DNA of 64,000 bases from an uncultured Neokomagataea sp. (GTDB lineage: Bacteria; Pseudomonadota; Alphaproteobacteria; Acetobacterales; Acetobacteraceae). The translations under genes and the position numbers were made by a program. Below are positions 60,902-64,000 of this stretch, piece by piece; position 1 is the first letter of the stretch; each line of letters begins with the position of its first letter. The notes under the pieces are model-generated. The model was not told the origin of the DNA, did not search any database, and saw nothing but the letters and a program-made list of their open reading frames with translations. Location: the NCBI RefSeq assembly GCF_946476835.1, contig NZ_CAMKWA010000003.1, positions 124,001-188,000 of the forward strand, given 5' to 3'.

Positions 60902-62635
60902 TCAGAGGAGGGGCGCATCCTTGCCGGTGAGTTCCCGGCGAATAATCTTGAGGGGCACAAGGCCGGAGCCGAGCAGTGCATCATGGAAAGCACGAAGAGA
61001 GAAATTTGGGCCTTGTTCGGTCTTGAGGTCATCCCGCAGGTGTAAAATCATCAATTTACCCAAGAGATAAGAGTAATATCCTGGGTCAGCCGTGCCGCGG
61101 CGTGCTTCCTTATACCCCATCATAGGCGATTGGTGGCAGGAATGGACCATGAGGTCTGTTGCCTGTTGCAGCGTCATGCCTTGGGTATGCATACCAAAAG
61201 AGGCCAGAAGACGGCAATCACGCAAAAGAGCATCTTGGAGCTGGGCGAGGTGCAAATGTTGGTCCTGCTGATGGAAGCCTTGTTCTACCATCATTTGCTC
61301 GGTGTAATGTGCCCAGCCTTCGGTTGTCGCGTAAGATTGTGCGCCTTTACGTGTAAGGCTCCATTGTGGGTTTGCGCGCAGATAAAGGCCCTGCACGAAG
61401 TGACCCGGCATGGCTTCATGGACGGTGATGTTGAGGATGGTTGGCGTGTTGGAATCTTCCAAGAAGGTTTGGACCTGCTTGGCGTTCCATTTTGGGTCTA
61501 CTGGCGTGATGTAATAAAATGATGTTGTCGCTTTTGTTTCAAAGGCGCCGGGCCATTCTGTCGCGGCCGTGATGAGTGAACGCTGGAACGGAGGTGTTTC
61601 CGTGACAAGTGGTAGGCTGTTGGATGGCAGCGTGATTAATTGGTGGGTGAGGACGTAGCTTTGAGCGTCTTTTAATTGGTCACGGATGAGGGTGATCAGA
61701 CCATCTGCGCCGACATGGTCTTTCCGGTTTTCGGCTAAGGCGTTTTCCGGGTGGGTAGGGTCGATGCTGCGGGCGACGGCGTCAAAATCCTTTTGATCTT
61801 TGGCTAATTGCGCGCGGCCTGCGGCAATGATGCGATCAATCGGCTCATCAACCATATCTGCGGCGAGCATGGCGCGGAAAGTATCAGCACCAAGAGCGAA
61901 GCTGCCGTGGGGTTTGGTGTGGTTGAGGGTCTTTTTGAAAGCATTCAGCGCTTTCAGGGTTTGTGCGGTGGTGGTGCGCAGTTGGGCTTGTAGTGCGGCG
62001 TCTTTGACGGAAGCAAAGGCTTCGGGAATGGTGTCTTTTACGAAGCTAATGGCTCCGTCGAGGTCTTCTTTGGAGACTTCGAGAAAGATGGCAGGTACGG
62101 TTGTGAGTTGCTGTTGCCCTGTGGCGAGCATGGCAGGAATGTGCCGTTCACGTGAGATGGCATCTTTCATGCGCTCTTCGGCGGGGGCAAAGTCCCGTTC
62201 GATGAGGCTGTAGAGCGCTTCGGTCGCGAAGGAAATATATGTGTCTGGGTTGTGTTTGAACCCTTGGATACGCTCATTGGCGAGAAGTTCTTCGCTGATG
62301 CTGGAGAGCAGGATGTCTCGGTCATCGCGGCGGCGCTGTGACAAGGATGAAACATCTAATGTTTGAAGCGCTGTTTGTTCTTGGTGCAAGCGTGCTGTTT
62401 GCGTAGCGATGGCCTTGGTCGACATATCGTCGAGGGCGCCATCGGCACTGTGGATACCTAGGGCTGTGGCGCCGACCGGGCTTGCGGCCCATTCAGCGTG
62501 GAAGTGCGCTGTTTCAAGTGCGCTGAGGCGCGTTTCTGCGTCTTGTGCATGCGCTGAAGAAGCCGCAAAGGCACCGCAGGTTATAGCAGCTCCGAAGAGG
62601 AGGGCGTGACGAAGGGATGAGGTCGATTTTTTCAT
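60902..62635 (-). CDS. Secreted DUF885 family protein
   Basis: 577 residues from ATG 62635. A signal peptide (HALLFGAAITCGAFAASSAHAQ) leads to a long helical domain. The C-terminal half has TVHEAMPGHFVQGLYLRA, the HExxxGH-type DUF885 signature that suggests a zinc metallopeptidase, with SYATTEGWAHYTEQMM and MGYKEARRGTADPGYYSYLLGKL following. Enzyme activity of this family is poorly known. It is periplasmic or exported. It is divergent from an efflux gene. Confidence 0.85.
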   Translation of the reverse strand: MKKSTSSLRHALLFGAAITCGAFAASSAHAQDAETRLSALETAHFHAEWAASPVGATALGIHSADGALDDMSTKAIATQTARLHQEQTALQTLDVSSLSQRRRDDRDILLSSISEELLANERIQGFKHNPDTYISFATEALYSLIERDFAPAEERMKDAISRERHIPAMLATGQQQLTTVPAIFLEVSKEDLDGAISFVKDTIPEAFASVKDAALQAQLRTTTAQTLKALNAFKKTLNHTKPHGSFALGADTFRAMLAADMVDEPIDRIIAAGRAQLAKDQKDFDAVARSIDPTHPENALAENRKDHVGADGLITLIRDQLKDAQSYVLTHQLITLPSNSLPLVTETPPFQRSLITAATEWPGAFETKATTSFYYITPVDPKWNAKQVQTFLEDSNTPTILNITVHEAMPGHFVQGLYLRANPQWSLTRKGAQSYATTEGWAHYTEQMMVEQGFHQQDQHLHLAQLQDALLRDCRLLASFGMHTQGMTLQQATDLMVHSCHQSPMMGYKEARRGTADPGYYSYLLGKLMILHLRDDLKTEQGPNFSLRAFHDALLGSGLVPLKIIRRELTGKDAPLL

Positions 62636-62775
62636 ATTGTACACGTTACGACATGGTGGGGCGGGCGGCAATTTTTATCCTATGAGGAACACTCGTCTTT
62701 GCGGCGTTCAGGTTGCTGTCAGCTTTGGGGCGTAAAGGGCCTGCCTAAAGTGATGCAGTAATGTAGGGCAGCGCG

Positions 62776-64000
62776 ATGCTGAAACATGAATTAATTAACC
62801 AACGTGCCAAACAAACCATGTTTGGTGTTGTCGCTCTTTTGGTGCTGTTTCAGTCTGGCGTGGCTTGGGCGGGTGAGTGGTCTTTCCATGATGCGGTACG
62901 CTCTGCTTGGGAGCGGGACCCTGCACAAACAGCATTACATACGGCGGAGCGTTCGTCCTTATCGGAAGCACATGCGGCGCGTGCATGGTTTCCGGCAGGG
63001 ATGGTTGTGAACGCGCAATATACGGATGATCATTTTATCGGCAGCAACCAAGGGTATACGACCTATCAGGGGCAGTTCTCCATGCCGTTTTGGTTGCCGG
63101 GGCAAGGGCGCGCAACGGAGCGGCGTGCTTTGGCGGATGCAGGTGTGGCGCGGGCTAATAGTGATATGGAGCGTATGGCGCAGGCCATACAGCTTTTGGA
63201 TGTGACGGTTGGAGCCGCTATCGCCCAAAAGCAGCTTGCCGTCGTGCAAGAAGAAGCACAGGCGGCAGAGGCACTGTTAGGGCAATCGGCCCGGCGGTTG
63301 CGCGTGGGGGAAGAGCCGCGCACGGAGCATGATGCATTGGTTGGCTTTGTCGGGCAGTTGCATCAGCAATGCGTTGAAATCGCTGAAAATATGGCGGGAT
63401 ATCAGGCAGATATGCTGCGGTTAACGGGGACGCGCCAAGTGCCGGATATCGAAGGTATTGATGGGCGTGATCTTGCTCGGCTTGGGCGGTTACAAAGTCA
63501 GTTGATTGTCGAGCGTGACCCCCGCGTGATTTATGCGGATGCGGTGGAAAAAGCATCAGGGGCGGAGTTGGATGTTGTGCGTCATTCTTGGATGCCAACA
63601 CCAACGGCTGGCGTGCAGGTGATCCGTCAGAAGCAATTTGAAGCACTGTGGGATACTTCGGTTGGTGTGCAGGCGACGGTGCAATTGCCGAGTTCTGCGC
63701 AATACACGCCGCGTTTGATGCAGCAAGTGCGTGTGCAGGCGAATGCTGCGCGGGATCATGAGCAGGCCCGGCGTATTGTTGAGGATGAATATACCCATAC
63801 GTTGATGCGCTTACAGACGTCTTTAGCGGTGGTGAGTACGACGCATGATCAATGTGCGGCACAGTCAGACCGTGCGGAGCAAGTCACGCGTGCTTGGCGT
63901 GTGGGGGAGAGTGCGTTGGTTGAAGTCCTGCGGGCAAGGCAAGGGGCGCTCGGGGCGTGTTTGGCCTTGAAAAATGCAGAAATTTCTTGGCATGGCGCGA
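62776..64000 (+). CDS. TolC-family outer-membrane efflux protein, N-terminal part (cut by window end)
   Basis: From ATG 62776 the frame runs off the window after about 408 residues. A signal peptide (FGVVALLVLFQSGVAWA) starts it; then FHDAVRSAWERDPAQTA and ARAWFPAGMVVNAQY, and a second repeat with SGAELDVVRHSWMPTPTAGVQV, match TolC/CzcC-type channels. It is likely the first gene of an RND or metal efflux operon continuing to the right. It is probably under a promoter in the divergent gap with the DUF885 gene. Confidence 0.82.
   Translation, partial: MLKHELINQRAKQTMFGVVALLVLFQSGVAWAGEWSFHDAVRSAWERDPAQTALHTAERSSLSEAHAARAWFPAGMVVNAQYTDDHFIGSNQGYTTYQGQFSMPFWLPGQGRATERRALADAGVARANSDMERMAQAIQLLDVTVGAAIAQKQLAVVQEEAQAAEALLGQSARRLRVGEEPRTEHDALVGFVGQLHQQCVEIAENMAGYQADMLRLTGTRQVPDIEGIDGRDLARLGRLQSQLIVERDPRVIYADAVEKASGAELDVVRHSWMPTPTAGVQVIRQKQFEALWDTSVGVQATVQLPSSAQYTPRLMQQVRVQANAARDHEQARRIVEDEYTHTLMRLQTSLAVVSTTHDQCAAQSDRAEQVTRAWRVGESALVEVLRARQGALGACLALKNAEISWHGA

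Noticed and set aside
1-64000. CRISPR array, insertion sequence or prophage
   Set aside because: No regularly spaced direct repeats, transposase, integrase or phage structural genes were seen.

Overview
This window looks like chromosomal DNA of an alphaproteobacterium, most likely an acetic acid bacterium (Acetobacteraceae). The evidence is GcrA, alphaproteobacterial AddAB, a Suv3-type helicase, a dusB-ntrC-ntrY-ntrX-hfq-hflX locus and a moderately GC-rich coding style. The genus cannot be fixed from the sequence alone. Coding density is high. I found no insertion sequence, prophage, CRISPR array or rRNA operon.

Layout. 1-8.9 kb: end of a glycosyltransferase, a secreted DUF2147 protein, then tsaE-addB-addA-trxA (tRNA modification, double-strand-break repair, thiol redox). 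9-15 kb: RNase D, GcrA, a tRNA-Arg(CCU) gene interrupted by a group I intron, an XRE regulator, a DUF1737 protein and a Suv3-like helicase. 15-20 kb: ferredoxin-NADP reductase, glutathione reductase, YceI, small secreted or unknown proteins and a cold-shock protein with a structured leader. 20-26 kb: an NsrR/Hmp nitric-oxide module with two operator-like sites, class II DAHP synthase, a nicotinate phosphoribosyltransferase, an acidic protein, Maf and tRNA-Ala(GGC).

26-38 kb is the transport region: two TonB-dependent receptors, a divergent TauD-family dioxygenase, and a ytcA-mdtN-mdtO-mdtP-type tripartite efflux operon ending in a MarR regulator. 38-42 kb holds YbaK, a znuA-znuC-znuB importer behind a Zur-like palindrome, an APH-fold kinase and a 48-residue membrane protein. 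42-47 kb holds a GT2 glycosyltransferase and the dTDP-L-rhamnose genes rfbB-rfbA-rfbC-rfbD, which together suggest surface polysaccharide synthesis.

47-56.9 kb: a histidine phosphatase, pyrD, and the operon dusB-(reduced ntrC)-ntrY-ntrX-hfq-hflX, in which ntrB is absent and ntrC has lost its receiver domain and its ATPase motifs. 56.9-64 kb: a GGDEF protein with a decayed EAL domain, the folate genes pabB-pabC, a secreted DUF885 protein and the start of a TolC-family outer-membrane protein that runs off the window.

Most striking are the self-splicing-type intron in tRNA-Arg(CCU) and the reduced ntr locus. All functions are read from sequence motifs and gene order; no database search was run.
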